DNA of 64,000 bases from Cupriavidus basilensis (lineage in GTDB: Bacteria > Pseudomonadota > Gammaproteobacteria > Burkholderiales > Burkholderiaceae), in assembly GCF_008801925.2 (NCBI RefSeq), contig NZ_CP062803.1, positions 4,216,001 to 4,280,000 of the forward strand, read 5' to 3'. Positions 1 to 8,387 of this stretch are shown one piece after another. Below the pieces are notes generated by a model. That model made no database searches and was not told the origin of the DNA. It was given only the letters and a program-made list of their open reading frames with translations. The stretch's first letter is position 1, and each line of letters begins with the position of its first letter. The position numbers and the translations under genes were made by a program.

Positions 1-808
1 TGGTGGTGGCAGGCTTGCGCGCCTTGCGGGCCGTGCGCGCCGGCCTGGCGGGATTGTCGGCCATCTCGGAAACGGTGGAGGCATCGTCGCCGCCATCGCC
101 CGCATCGTCGTCGCCCGGCGTGATCTGTGGCCCCAGCGCCGCCACCTCGGAGCGCGACAGGCGCCGGATCTCCACCTGCGTCGAGCCGTGGTCCGTGAAG
201 CCGAGGCGCCTGGCGGCGCCGTAGGAGACATCGAGGACGCGGTTGCTGTGATACGGCCCGCGATCGTTGATGCGGACCACCGCGACCTTGCCGTTGCGCA
301 GGTTGCGCACCAGCACCCAGCTGTCGAGCGGCAGCGAGGGATGCGCGGCGGTCATCGCGCGCATGTCGAAGCGCTCGCCATTGGCGGTCTTGCGGCCATG
401 GAAGCCCTTGCCATACCAGGATGCCAGGCCACGCTGCTCGAAGGAGCCCAGATCGGGCCGCAAGCCTTCCAGCGAGCCCTGGCCGACGCCCTCGCCCAGC
501 GCATCGTTGCCGCCGCCCCAGCGGAACAGGCCCCAGCCGTTACCGTTGTCTTTCTGGGCATGATCGGTCGCCTCGCCCCTGGCGGCATCATCGGCCTTGC
601 CGTTCTTGCCACCGTTCTTGTCGCCCTTTGCCGTCTTGCCCGGCTTGGCAGCCTTGGCACTTCCCGGGGTGGCGGCAGTGGGCATGCCCTCCTGCCCTTC
701 ATCCGCCGGCGGGATCGCGCAGGCGGCCAGCGCCAGCGCGCACGTGGCGTGCAGGCACAGGCGGACGATCCGCCCGGGGCGGGAAAAATAGGGGGGTAAC
801 CAAGACAT
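1..808 (-). CDS. rlpA: RlpA-family septal ring lytic transglycosylase lipoprotein (partial, 3' end outside window)
   Basis: Reading leftward from ATG at 808, 269 codons are visible before the window edge. The N-terminus has a signal sequence ending in a lipobox (LALAAC, Cys30), so the protein should be an outer-membrane lipoprotein. A Lys/Gly-rich linker (about 45-100) follows. The double-psi beta-barrel is at about 127-217, with the family landmarks GLASWYG, TANGE, TAAH, NDRGP and a final VEIRRL. RlpA proteins cleave naked glycan strands at septa in several bacteria; that role is inferred here. After the barrel comes an acidic, then Arg/Ala-rich tail that runs off the edge, so the presence of a SPOR domain cannot be judged. 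No strong ribosome site precedes the ATG. Confidence 0.9.
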   Translation of the reverse strand, partial: MSWLPPYFSRPGRIVRLCLHATCALALAACAIPPADEGQEGMPTAATPGSAKAAKPGKTAKGDKNGGKNGKADDAARGEATDHAQKDNGNGWGLFRWGGGNDALGEGVGQGSLEGLRPDLGSFEQRGLASWYGKGFHGRKTANGERFDMRAMTAAHPSLPLDSWVLVRNLRNGKVAVVRINDRGPYHSNRVLDVSYGAARRLGFTDHGSTQVEIRRLSRSEVAALGPQITPGDDDAGDGGDDASTVSEMADNPARPARTARKARKPATT

Positions 809-852
809 CGCGGGAGTCTAGCATCACGCAGTTACACCTATGGCCTTGATTA

Positions 853-873
853 TGTTACGAATTGTCTGTAACA
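853..873. promoter_or_regulatory. Inverted repeat TGTTAC-N9-GTAACA upstream of rlpA
   Basis: A perfect 6-bp inverted repeat with a 9-base spacer lies about 45 bases upstream of the rlpA start. It sits in the 326-bp divergent gap (809-1134) between rlpA and the metallo-hydrolase gene. The gap is locally AT-rich here, as expected for a promoter or operator. A TACAAT hexamer at 1011-1016 could be a -10 for the rightward gene. No regulator is assigned. Confidence 0.35.
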
Positions 874-1134
874 CGCGGCAAAAACCGTACCCGATTCGGC
901 GGCGGCCGGGCGCAATGCCAGTCCTGGCAAGGCTTTCGCGGTGTGATGCCCGCATGGCATCATGTCCTGGCCGCGCTGCCGGGCGCAGCACGTTCCAGTG
1001 TGCCCGACGCTACAATGCGAGGACGATTCCAATCGCGGGCCGTCCCGGCGGTTGCGCCCGTTGTGGCGCATCAGGCGCCCGCGGTTTCCGCGGCTTGCGC
1101 GATCTCCCGCGTTCCCCCTCCTGAATTCCGCTCC

Positions 1135-1785
1135 ATGCAAGTGCTATTGATTCCCGTGACGCCCTTCCAGCAGAACTGCGCGCTGCTGATCGACGAGACC
1201 ACCGGCCGCGCCGCGGTGACCGATCCCGGCGGCGACCTTGACCGCATCCATGCGGCGGTCAAAGAGCACGGCGTGACGCTGGAGAAGATCTTCCTCACCC
1301 ACGGCCATGTGGACCATTGCGCGGGCGCCGCGTCGCTCGCGCGCGAGCTTGGGATCCCGATCGAGGGGCCGCACGAGGACGAGCGCTTCTGGATCGAGCA
1401 ACTGCCCGAGCAGACGCGCCGCTTCGGCTTTGGCCATGCCGAGATCTTCGAGCCGCAGCGCTGGCTGGACACGGGCGACACCGTGCAGTTCGGCAGCGAG
1501 ACGCTGGAGGTCTACCACTGCCCGGGCCACACGCCCGGCCACGTGGTGTTTTTCTCGCGCGCCAACCGGCTTGCCATCGTGGGCGATGTGCTGTTCGCCG
1601 GCTCGATCGGCCGCACCGACTTTCCGCGCGGCAACCACGCCGACCTGATCCGCTCGATCCGCACCCATCTGTGGCCGCTGGGCGAAGACGTCACCTTCGT
1701 GCCCGGCCATGGGCCCGTCTCCACCTTTGGCGAGGAGCGCAGGAACAACCCGTACGTGGCGGACCACCTGATCGATGTGGCCTAG
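1135..1785 (+). CDS. MBL-fold metallo-hydrolase, glyoxalase-II-like (YcbL type)
   Basis: A 216-aa metallo-beta-lactamase-fold hydrolase. The zinc-binding signature THGHVDH is at residues 55-61, GHTPGH at 131-136, the bridging Asp at 151 (GDVLF) and the last His in VPGHGP at about 192. Length and motif spacing fit the compact YcbL-like branch of the hydroxyacylglutathione hydrolase family, which may hydrolyse thioesters such as S-lactoylglutathione. The substrate is inferred. The open frame extends to 862, but similarity to the family begins at ATG 1135 (MQVLLIPVTP), so that start was chosen. The gene stands upstream of the exonuclease gene with a 50-bp gap. Confidence 0.9.
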   Translation: MQVLLIPVTPFQQNCALLIDETTGRAAVTDPGGDLDRIHAAVKEHGVTLEKIFLTHGHVDHCAGAASLARELGIPIEGPHEDERFWIEQLPEQTRRFGFGHAEIFEPQRWLDTGDTVQFGSETLEVYHCPGHTPGHVVFFSRANRLAIVGDVLFAGSIGRTDFPRGNHADLIRSIRTHLWPLGEDVTFVPGHGPVSTFGEERRNNPYVADHLIDVA

Positions 1786-1835
1786 CGGGCTAAACCCGCC
1801 ACCGCGCTTCCCGAACCTCATTTCCAAGGCAGGCC

Positions 1836-2483
1836 ATGGCCAAGCGACAGGCACCTGACACCCGTCCCGAAATCTATGTCAGCACCGACGTGGAGGCCGA
1901 CGGCCCCATCCCCGGGCCGCACTCCATGCTGTCGTTCGCCTCCGCCGCGATGCTGGCGGACAAGACCGTGCTGAGCACCTTCTCGGCCAACCTGGAAACG
2001 CTGCCGGGCGCGGCCGGACATCCGGCGCAGATGCAGTGGTGGCAAACCCAGCCGGAAGCCTGGGCCGCCTGCCGGCGGGACCTGGAGCCGCCCGAGCGGG
2101 CCATGGTGCGCTACGTGGAGTGGGTGGAAAGCCTGCCCGGCAAGCCGGTCTTCGTGGCCTTTCCGGCTGGCTTCGACTTCACCTGGATGTTCTGGTACAT
2201 GATGCGTTTTGCCGGCCGCTCGCCGTTTGGCTGGGCCGCGCTCGACATCAAGACGCTCGGGTTTGCCATGACCGGGCTGCCCTACCGCAAGACCGTCAAG
2301 CCGGCGCTGCCGGCCGAGTGGAAAGACCCGCTGCCGCACACCCATGTGGCGCTGGACGATGCGCTGGAGCAAGGTGCGCTGTTCTGCAACATGCTCGCCG
2401 AGCTGCGCGCGCGGGAGGCCACGCTGGCCGCCGCGCAAGCTTTGGCCGAAGGCGACGGCGCGCCGCCAGCTCCCACGGCCTGA
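1836..2483 (+). CDS. DEDDh 3'-5' exonuclease-like protein
   Basis: A 215-aa protein with the DnaQ/RNase-T exonuclease fold. The first acidic pair is Asp18 and Glu20 in STDVEADG, the second Asp is 114 in the FDFTW stretch, and the last motif is H170-x3-DD in [11 protein letters not shown], giving the full DEDDh set for two-metal catalysis. It should degrade or trim single-stranded nucleic acid 3' to 5'; whether DNA or RNA cannot be told. It lacks a polymerase-interaction or RNase T signature. It probably shares a transcript with the hydrolase upstream. Confidence 0.85.
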   Translation: MAKRQAPDTRPEIYVSTDVEADGPIPGPHSMLSFASAAMLADKTVLSTFSANLETLPGAAGHPAQMQWWQTQPEAWAACRRDLEPPERAMVRYVEWVESLPGKPVFVAFPAGFDFTWMFWYMMRFAGRSPFGWAALDIKTLGFAMTGLPYRKTVKPALPAEWKDPLPHTHVALDDALEQGALFCNMLAELRAREATLAAAQALAEGDGAPPAPTA

Positions 2484-2658
2484 GCAGGCTGGCCTGCGGG
2501 GTGCCGCGGGCCTTGCGCCGGCCTCGCATCCTGGGCCACGCCAGCTATAGTTAAGACGTATATGGCATCCGAACCCACTCCGTCTCTCAGGGCTGCCGCG
2601 GCGCCACGCCATATACGGCTTGCACGGCCTCGCGAGCCACGCCCAGGAGGTGTCGCCC

Positions 2659-2886
2659 ATGCGTTTCCATCCCAACCTGCACTTGCGCCAGATGGCCGGC
2701 CGGTTGCATTGGCCGCACGTGACCCCATCCTCGCGCGAGTCCACCCGTCCGCACTCCCTGGAGGACGATGCCGAAGTCGCCAAGGCCACGGTCTACGTGA
2801 GCGCGGTGACGCTGGTGATCCTGCTGGTGGTCCTGGCGGCAATCGCTTTCGGCCAGGAGGCCATGCACTGGCTGGGTGTTCATTAG
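2659..2886 (+). CDS. Small single-pass membrane protein
   Basis: A 75-aa protein with a basic/His-containing N-terminal half and one hydrophobic helix at about 48-68 near the C-terminus. The start at 2659 is chosen because AGGAGG lies eight bases upstream; longer open-frame starts at 2562 or 2620 lack such a site. A strong intrinsic terminator follows directly, which supports a real transcription unit. No family is recognised and no function is proposed. Confidence 0.65.
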   Translation: MRFHPNLHLRQMAGRLHWPHVTPSSRESTRPHSLEDDAEVAKATVYVSAVTLVILLVVLAAIAFGQEAMHWLGVH

Positions 2887-2923
2887 ACGACCCGCCTGAA
2901 GCAGTCCAGCCTCCCTGACCGGG

Positions 2924-2957
2924 CCGGCCCTCACCTAGGTGGGGGCCGGTTTTATTT
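2924..2957 (+). terminator. Rho-independent terminator
   Basis: The arms 2924-2936 and 2937-2949 form a 13-bp stem with a single G-T wobble, closing on the CACCTAGGTG centre, so the actual loop must be made by opening the central pairs. TTTTATTT follows. It ends the small membrane protein gene and separates it from the converging arsC. Confidence 0.8.
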
Positions 2958-2983
2958 CGGGGCCAAGGTTTGCCGGCGCCGGC

Positions 2984-3343
2984 TCAGGCCAGCAAGGGGG
3001 CGACGTTCTCGGGCGGGCGGCCGATGGCGGCGCGGCGGTTGCGCACCACCAGCGGGCGTTGCAGCAGGATGGGGTGGTCGGCCACCGCGCCCAGCACCTC
3101 GGCATCGGTCAGGCCCGGATCGGCCAGGCCCAGCTCCTTGTAGGGCGCTTCGTTGTCGCGCACCATCTCGCGCACCGGCACGCCCAGCATGGTGTGGAGC
3201 TGCTTGAGCGTGGACAACGTGGGCGGCGTCTTCAGGTATTCCACGATCTCCACGGGCTCGCCCAGCCGGCCAGCGGCTGCCTCGACCAGCGCAAGGGTTT
3301 CGCGCGACTTCGAGCAACGGGGGTTGTGATAGATGGTAATCAT
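2984..3343 (-). CDS. arsC: Arsenate reductase-like protein (ArsC, glutaredoxin type)
   Basis: A 119-aa protein with the active-site Cys10 in NPRCSKSR at the N-terminus, and the family elements VEYLKTPP (about 34-41) and a late basic stretch with RPP (about 107-109). The family reduces arsenate to arsenite using glutathione/glutaredoxin. Stand-alone copies without an ars operon, as here, are common, and some may be Spx/YffB-like proteins with other roles. No arsenite pump or ArsR is adjacent. Confidence 0.85.
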   Translation of the reverse strand: MITIYHNPRCSKSRETLALVEAAAGRLGEPVEIVEYLKTPPTLSTLKQLHTMLGVPVREMVRDNEAPYKELGLADPGLTDAEVLGAVADHPILLQRPLVVRNRRAAIGRPPENVAPLLA

Positions 3344-3446
3344 GGCGGCACTCCTGGTTCGACCGAGGCCCCGGCGCCGGGGCTGAAACCCGCACTATAC
3401 AAGCGGCGTTGCCCGCCCGCATGCCCCCGAGAGGTGGCATACCGGC

Positions 3447-4352
3447 TCAGGCCGGGCCTTGCCTTTCCGGCGCCAGCCGCAGCAGGGCCGCCACGGTGGC
3501 GCGCAGCCCGGCGCGCAGCGGCTTGTCGTGGCGCAACACCAGCGCCAGCGTGCGCGCCAGCGGCGGGGCCAGCGGGCGCACGGCGATCCGCGCGCGCGGC
3601 TGGCCCGGCGGCAGCGCCATGCCCGGCAGCACCGAATAGCCCAGCCCGGCGCCCACCAGTTCCTTGATCGCCTCGACGCTGTCGAGCTCCATCACCGGGC
3701 GTGCGCTGATGCCGGCGCGCAGGAACCATTCGTCCACCAGCCGGCGCGTATTGCCGCCGGGCGAGAACAGCACCAGCGGCCGGCCAGCCAGGTCGGCGGG
3801 CGCCACGGTAGCGGGCAACGGCTCGTCGTCGGCGGGGCCGATGGCCACGAACGGGTCTTCCAGCACAGGCGTGATGTCGAACATCCGGCCAGAGGCCGGC
3901 AGCGTCACGAAGGCCAGGTCCAGGGCGTTGTCTTCCACCGCCTTGAGCGCCTCGCCGGTGTTTTCCGTGCTGACCACGATCTCCAGCGCGGGCATGGCGC
4001 GGCGCAGGTCGCGCAGCACCGCAGGCAGCAGGTAGATGCAGGCGGTGGCGCCCGTGCCCAGCCGCACCCGGCCGACCACCCCACCGGCGTGGCGCGCCAT
4101 GCTGTCGTCGGCGGCGGCCAGCGCACCGGCCACGCCGCGCGCGTGCGCCAGCAAGTCCTCGCCAGCGGGGGTGGGCAGCACATGGCGCCCTACCCGCTCG
4201 AGCAGGCGCAGGCCATAACGCTGCTCCAGCTGGCGCACCTGCAGGCTGACCGCCGGCTGGCTCAAGCCGAGGCGCTCGGCCGCCGCCGAAAAGCTGCCAA
4301 GATCGCAAACCAGCGAAAAAGCCTGCAGGAAGTCGGGATTGAGATGCCGCAT
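3447..4352 (-). CDS. LysR-family transcriptional regulator
   Basis: A 301-aa LysR regulator. The N-terminal winged helix-turn-helix is clear (FSAAAERLGLSQPAVSLQVR, about 21-40), followed by the effector-binding domain. ATG 4352 matches the usual LysR N-terminus (MRHLNPDFLQAF); the open frame extends upstream to 4526 without family similarity. A palindrome at 4365-4381 lies just upstream and is a likely autoregulatory site. The divergent neighbour is the GNAT gene at 4556, a possible target. The ligand is unknown. Confidence 0.9.
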   Translation of the reverse strand: MRHLNPDFLQAFSLVCDLGSFSAAAERLGLSQPAVSLQVRQLEQRYGLRLLERVGRHVLPTPAGEDLLAHARGVAGALAAADDSMARHAGGVVGRVRLGTGATACIYLLPAVLRDLRRAMPALEIVVSTENTGEALKAVEDNALDLAFVTLPASGRMFDITPVLEDPFVAIGPADDEPLPATVAPADLAGRPLVLFSPGGNTRRLVDEWFLRAGISARPVMELDSVEAIKELVGAGLGYSVLPGMALPPGQPRARIAVRPLAPPLARTLALVLRHDKPLRAGLRATVAALLRLAPERQGPA

Positions 4353-4364
4353 GCCAAAGAATTT

Positions 4365-4381
4365 CTTATGCGCTGCATAAG
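4365..4381. promoter_or_regulatory. Palindrome CTTATG-N5-CATAAG, probable LysR site
   Basis: A perfect 6-bp inverted repeat 13 bases upstream of the LysR start codon, in the divergent region with the GNAT gene. Its position fits negative autoregulation, which is common in this family. Confidence 0.5.
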
Positions 4382-4555
4382 TCAGCGAAGCTTCCTTTAT
4401 AGCACCGGCGCAAGTTAAGGTTGCAGCGTGCCCCGGCCCTTGCCACCGCGGGGCAGCTTGCCGCAACGCGGCTTTCATCCACGTATCGCCTTTCCTCCGG
4501 CATCGACTACGCTCGAACCGGCTCACCTGCCCAGACCGCTCGCCGCGCCAGCATC

Positions 4556-5191
4556 ATGAAAGCCCCTCTCGCCACACTCAGCGCCGCCTCTGCCACGCCG
4601 ATGGCCGTGGCCAATGCCACCGCCGCAGTCCAGGCCTGCGCCAGCCCGTCGATCCGCGACGCCACCGCTGCCGACATCCCCGCCATCCAGGCCATCTACG
4701 CGCACCATGTGCGTCACGGCCGCGCATCGTTCGAGGAAGTCGAGCCAGGCGTGGACGACATCCGCCTGCGTCACGCCGAGGTGAAACGCCAGGGCCTGCC
4801 CTACCTGGTGGCCGAGCGCGGCGGCGAGGTGCTGGGCTATGCCTACGCCAGCGCCTACCGCACGCGTAGTGCTTACCGCTTTGCCATTGAGGATTCGGTC
4901 TATATCGACGAGCGCTACCGGGGCCAGGGCCTTGGCCTGGCGCTGCTTGCCGCGCTGGTGTCACGCTGCGAGAGCGGCCCGTGGCGGCAGATGGTGGCGG
5001 TAGTGGCCTGCACCGCCAGCGGCGAAGGCGCTGGCTCGCTGGCCTTGCACGAGCGGGTGGGCTTTCGCACCATCGGCCGGCTGCAGTCCGTCGGGTTCAA
5101 GCACGGGCAGTGGATCGATACGGTGCTGATGCAGCGGTCGCTGGGAGATGGGGACGAAACGCCGCCGGTGGAGCGCTCGGCCAGGCCGTAA
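4556..5191 (+). CDS. GNAT N-acetyltransferase, phosphinothricin/methionine-sulfone acetyltransferase type
   Basis: A 211-aa acetyltransferase. After about 30 non-conserved residues it shows the PAT/MnaT pattern: IRDATAADIPAIQAIY, then SFEEVEP, a central YASAYRTRSAYRF, and the acetyl-CoA loop RGQGLGLALL. These enzymes acetylate small amines such as phosphinothricin, methionine sulfoximine or methionine sulfone. ATG 4556 was chosen from family length, because the open frame up to 4421 overlaps the likely LysR control region. Divergent from the LysR gene at 3447-4352. Confidence 0.85.
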   Translation: MKAPLATLSAASATPMAVANATAAVQACASPSIRDATAADIPAIQAIYAHHVRHGRASFEEVEPGVDDIRLRHAEVKRQGLPYLVAERGGEVLGYAYASAYRTRSAYRFAIEDSVYIDERYRGQGLGLALLAALVSRCESGPWRQMVAVVACTASGEGAGSLALHERVGFRTIGRLQSVGFKHGQWIDTVLMQRSLGDGDETPPVERSARP

Positions 5192-5226
5192 GACTTGGCC
5201 GGCCCCAAGCCGGCAGACAGCCGATC

Positions 5227-5246
5227 CACTGGAGTTAATTCCAGTG
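5227..5246. repeat. 20-bp near-palindrome CACTGGA-N6-TCCAGTG
   Basis: A perfect 7-bp inverted repeat with a 6-base AT-rich spacer lies in an AT-rich patch between the convergent GNAT and M20 genes. There is no T-run, so it is not a classical terminator. A second imperfect hairpin (GTCCCA...TGGGAC, about 5352-5378) follows nearer the M20 stop. Both could act as bidirectional transcript ends. Confidence 0.4.
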
Positions 5247-5386
5247 AGGAATTTAAAGTGGATCTTGATAGTTAAATATATTCGTCATGCGCATGATCTT
5301 GCGATCAAGGCTGACGAGAGGGCGCGGCGAGCGCCTGCCCCCTCTTCTAGTCCCAAGGCGGATACCAGCCCTGGGACCATGACGGA

Positions 5387-6655
5387 TCAACCGATCAGAT
5401 CCGACAGCGCCAGCGCCACCACCTTGGTGGCACGGTTCAGGTCGTTCAGGCGCAGGTTCTCGTCCGAGTTGTGGCCGCGCGCTTCCATCAGCGTGCGCGG
5501 GCCGGCGCCGTACAGCACGGTGGGGATGCCGTACTTGGTGTAGTGGCGGGCATCGGTGTAGAGCGGCACGCCTTGCACCGGGATCTCCACGCCGAACACT
5601 TCCTCGGCACGGCCCTTCAGGGCGCCGATCAGCTTTTCCACGCCCGGCAGTTCCGACAGCGGCTCGGCCAGGATGATGCGCTCGACCTTGACCTCGATGC
5701 CCGGACGGTCCTTGGCGGCCTTCTCGACCACGGCGCGCAGTTCACCCTCAGCGTCGAAGCCGATTTCCTCGGGGATCATGCGGCGGTCGACGCGGAAGGT
5801 CACCAGGTCCGGCACCACGTTGGTGTTGATGCCGCCCTTGATCAGGCCGACGTTCAGCGTGGCGGTATCGATGCCCAGCGTCTTCGACTTGCGCGTGGCC
5901 AGCTCGGCACGCAGGCCGTAGATGGCTTGCAGGATGTGGGTGGCGGCTTCGATCGCGTCCACGCCGGTGTGCGGCATGGCGGCGTGGCCTTGCTTGCCCT
6001 TGACCGTCACTTCCACGTGCAGGCAGCCGTTGTGGGCCGAGGTGATGCCGTAGGAGAAGCCGGCCGAGATGGCGTAGTCGGGCTTGCTCAGGCCCTGGTC
6101 GAGCAGGAACTTGGGACCGATGTCGCCGCCGGTTTCCTCGTCATACGTGAATTGCAGTTCCAGCGTGCCGTTGAGCTTGGCGCCTTGCTTTTCGGCTTCC
6201 ATCAGCGCCAGCACGGCGTACGTGTAGGTGGCGAAGTCCGACTTGGACACGGCCACGCCGCGGCCGTACATGACCGGGCCGTGCTCGCTGTCGGCGATCT
6301 CGCCGCCGTACGGGTCCTTGGTCCAGCCCAGGCCCGGAGGCACCACGTCGCCGTGGGCGTTCATGGCGATGGTGGGGCCGCCGGTGCCGAAGGTCTTGCG
6401 CACCAGCAGGTTGGTGGCGCTGATCATGCCAGCGGCCTTGACCAGCTCGTCCGGCACCTTGTGCGCTTCGACCTTGAAGCCCAGGCCTTCGAGCAGCACC
6501 TTGGCGCGCGCGCCGTGCGCGTCGCAATCGCCCGGCGGGTTATCCGACGGCACCTTGACCAGTTCGGCGAGGAAGGCTTCCTGCGCGGGACGCTGGGCGT
6601 CGATGTAGTTGGTGAGCGTGGTCTGCAGCGGGTTCACGTTGTCTCTTGCGGTCAT
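5387..6655 (-). CDS. M20-family metallopeptidase (ArgE/DapE-related)
   Basis: A 422-aa M20 peptidase. Metal-site elements are NAHGDVVPP (His101, Asp103), the catalytic Glu pair in YDEETGG (Glu173-174), and a C-terminal EARGHNSDE His. The usual GRGxxDMK motif reads GRGVAVSKSD, so the residue in the bridging-Asp position is not Asp. Enzymes of this group deacylate or cleave small peptides and N-acyl amino acids. The gene follows the allantoate-type hydrolase gene by 44 bp on the same strand, so the two are likely co-transcribed. Confidence 0.85.
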   Translation of the reverse strand: MTARDNVNPLQTTLTNYIDAQRPAQEAFLAELVKVPSDNPPGDCDAHGARAKVLLEGLGFKVEAHKVPDELVKAAGMISATNLLVRKTFGTGGPTIAMNAHGDVVPPGLGWTKDPYGGEIADSEHGPVMYGRGVAVSKSDFATYTYAVLALMEAEKQGAKLNGTLELQFTYDEETGGDIGPKFLLDQGLSKPDYAISAGFSYGITSAHNGCLHVEVTVKGKQGHAAMPHTGVDAIEAATHILQAIYGLRAELATRKSKTLGIDTATLNVGLIKGGINTNVVPDLVTFRVDRRMIPEEIGFDAEGELRAVVEKAAKDRPGIEVKVERIILAEPLSELPGVEKLIGALKGRAEEVFGVEIPVQGVPLYTDARHYTKYGIPTVLYGAGPRTLMEARGHNSDENLRLNDLNRATKVVALALSDLIG

Positions 6656-6699
6656 GTTGATTCTCGAAAAAGTCTTTCAGGATGGCGGATGCGGGCGCT

Positions 6700-7965
6700 T
6701 TACTGCTGCCGCGCGGAATGCTTGTCGAAATGCTCGACGAAATCGCTGAACACGGCAGCCGCGCTGGCGGCGTCCTCCGCGGTCATGATCTCGGTGGGGT
6801 GATGGCTGATGCCACCGTTGCCGCAGCGCACAAACAGCATCGCAACATCGGCAATGGCCGCGATGGCCATGGCGTCGTGGCCGGCGCCGGAAGGCAGGTG
6901 GCGCACCGGCAGCCCCTGGCGGGCGATGGCATCCGCCCATTGCTGTTGCAGCCAGGGTGCGCACGGCACGCTGACGGCCTCATGGGTCTTGCGGATCTGC
7001 ACGCGCACATTGCGCCGGGCGCACACGCGCTCGATTTCCGCCAGCACGTCATTCACGGCAGCCTGGCGCACGGCGTCTTCGCCGGCACGGATGTCGATGG
7101 AGAAGACCGCGCGGCCCGGCACCACATTGGCGGCGCCGTTAGGCACGTTGAACTGCCCGATCGTGCCGACCAGGCCAGGCAGGCCACTGCAACGGCGCTC
7201 GATAAACAGGCCGATCTCGGCGCCGGCCATGGCGGCATCGCGGCGCATGTCCATCGGCACGGTGCCGGCGTGGCCGGCAAGCCCTTCAAGTTCCACGATA
7301 AAGCGGGTGGCGCCGGAGATCGCGGTCACGACACCCAGTGACAGCCCTTCGTTGAGCAGCACCGGGCCTTGCTCGATATGGACTTCCACGAACGCCAGCA
7401 CCTGCTCGCGCGCATGCGCGGCGGCGGGCAGGCCAGCGGGATCGTAACCTGCCGCGCGCATCACTTCGCGCATGGTCTTGCCCGAGTCGTCCACGTTGTC
7501 GAGCACATTGGTGTCGAAGGTGCCGGCAATGGCGCGGCTGCCCAGCAGCGTGGCCTTGAAGCGCACGCCCTCTTCCTCGGCAAAGCCGACCACCTCGATG
7601 GCGAACGGGAAGCGCTTGCCCTGGCGGTTCCACTGCGCCACACAGGCGATCGGGAGGATCACGCCGAGGTTGCCGTCATAGCGGCCGCCATCGCGCACGG
7701 TGTCGAAATGCGAGCCGGTGAGCAGCGCGGGCGCATTGGGCGCGGTGCCCTCGTAGCGGCCGATCACGTTGCCGGCCGCGTCGCGGCGCACCGTCATGCC
7801 GGCAGCCTGCATCCACTCGGTGAGCTGCGCGGCGGCGCCGTGGTGAGCCTCGGTGAGATAGGTGCGGGTGAGCATGCCGGGCTGCTCGGTGTGGACGGCC
7901 AGGGTATCGGCCCAGGCCATGATGCGCGCCCCGGTTTCGGTAGTGGGCGTGAGGGTTGCTGCCAT
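6700..7965 (-). CDS. Zn-dependent amidohydrolase, allantoate/N-carbamoyl-amino-acid hydrolase family
   Basis: A 421-aa M20-like enzyme of the AllC/HyuC/beta-ureidopropionase family. Metal ligands are visible as GSHFDTV (His86), RYDG (Asp97), AEEEG (Glu131-132), HIEQGP (His196) and a late ISHHPTE. Such enzymes hydrolyse ureido groups (allantoate, N-carbamoyl amino acids), releasing ammonia. ATG 7965 has GGAG upstream; the open frame to 8253 runs through the promoter region and is not used. Paired with the M20 peptidase and divergent from dctA, it suggests uptake and breakdown of an N-carbamoyl or acyl amino acid. Confidence 0.88.
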   Translation of the reverse strand: MAATLTPTTETGARIMAWADTLAVHTEQPGMLTRTYLTEAHHGAAAQLTEWMQAAGMTVRRDAAGNVIGRYEGTAPNAPALLTGSHFDTVRDGGRYDGNLGVILPIACVAQWNRQGKRFPFAIEVVGFAEEEGVRFKATLLGSRAIAGTFDTNVLDNVDDSGKTMREVMRAAGYDPAGLPAAAHAREQVLAFVEVHIEQGPVLLNEGLSLGVVTAISGATRFIVELEGLAGHAGTVPMDMRRDAAMAGAEIGLFIERRCSGLPGLVGTIGQFNVPNGAANVVPGRAVFSIDIRAGEDAVRQAAVNDVLAEIERVCARRNVRVQIRKTHEAVSVPCAPWLQQQWADAIARQGLPVRHLPSGAGHDAMAIAAIADVAMLFVRCGNGGISHHPTEIMTAEDAASAAAVFSDFVEHFDKHSARQQ

Positions 7966-8137
7966 GCGTGTCTCCTGCTGGAAGTGCGCGAATGCGGGTG
8001 GCGCCGGATCATGCAAGCCCCGCGCCAGCGGTGCCTCGGGTGCCGGGCCGGCGCCGCCGGACCATCCCGGTGCGCCCTGACTCTCGTGCGAGAGCTCTAT
8101 TTTGTGCGATTCATGGTAGCACAGTGAATTCAAAAAT

Positions 8138-8158
8138 TGCATACAAAAATGATATGCA
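8138..8158. promoter_or_regulatory. Candidate GntR operator TGCATA-N9-TATGCA
   Basis: The 422-bp divergent region 7966-8387 is GC-rich except for a sharp AT-rich patch around 8100-8165. In it lies a perfect 6-bp inverted repeat, preceded by T to give TTGCATACAAAA, which resembles FadR-group GntR operators (TTGTATACAA type). The GntR gene at 9846 is the obvious candidate regulator of both flanking units. The rest of the gap shows no gene. Confidence 0.45.
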
Positions 8159-8387
8159 CTATATTGGCTTCCACGTTCCGACAATTCGCTGCGGACAATC
8201 CGCTCCGGACAGCGAGTTGCGTGGATTACGCGCCGACAAGAGGGCGAATCCACGATGCGGCGCAGCCCTCACCCGGCAGCGCGCGCGGGACGTCAGGCCG
8301 GCTGTCCGCCACGCGGGCAACCGGCAATTCCACAGCACGACAGGATGCGCCAGCCAACGTCTAGGACGCGTCCGCATGGAGACAACG

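Noticed and set aside
5352..5378. Hairpin GTCCCA...TGGGAC downstream of the M20 gene as an intrinsic terminator
   Set aside because: The stem is good with one wobble, but no T-run follows on either strand.
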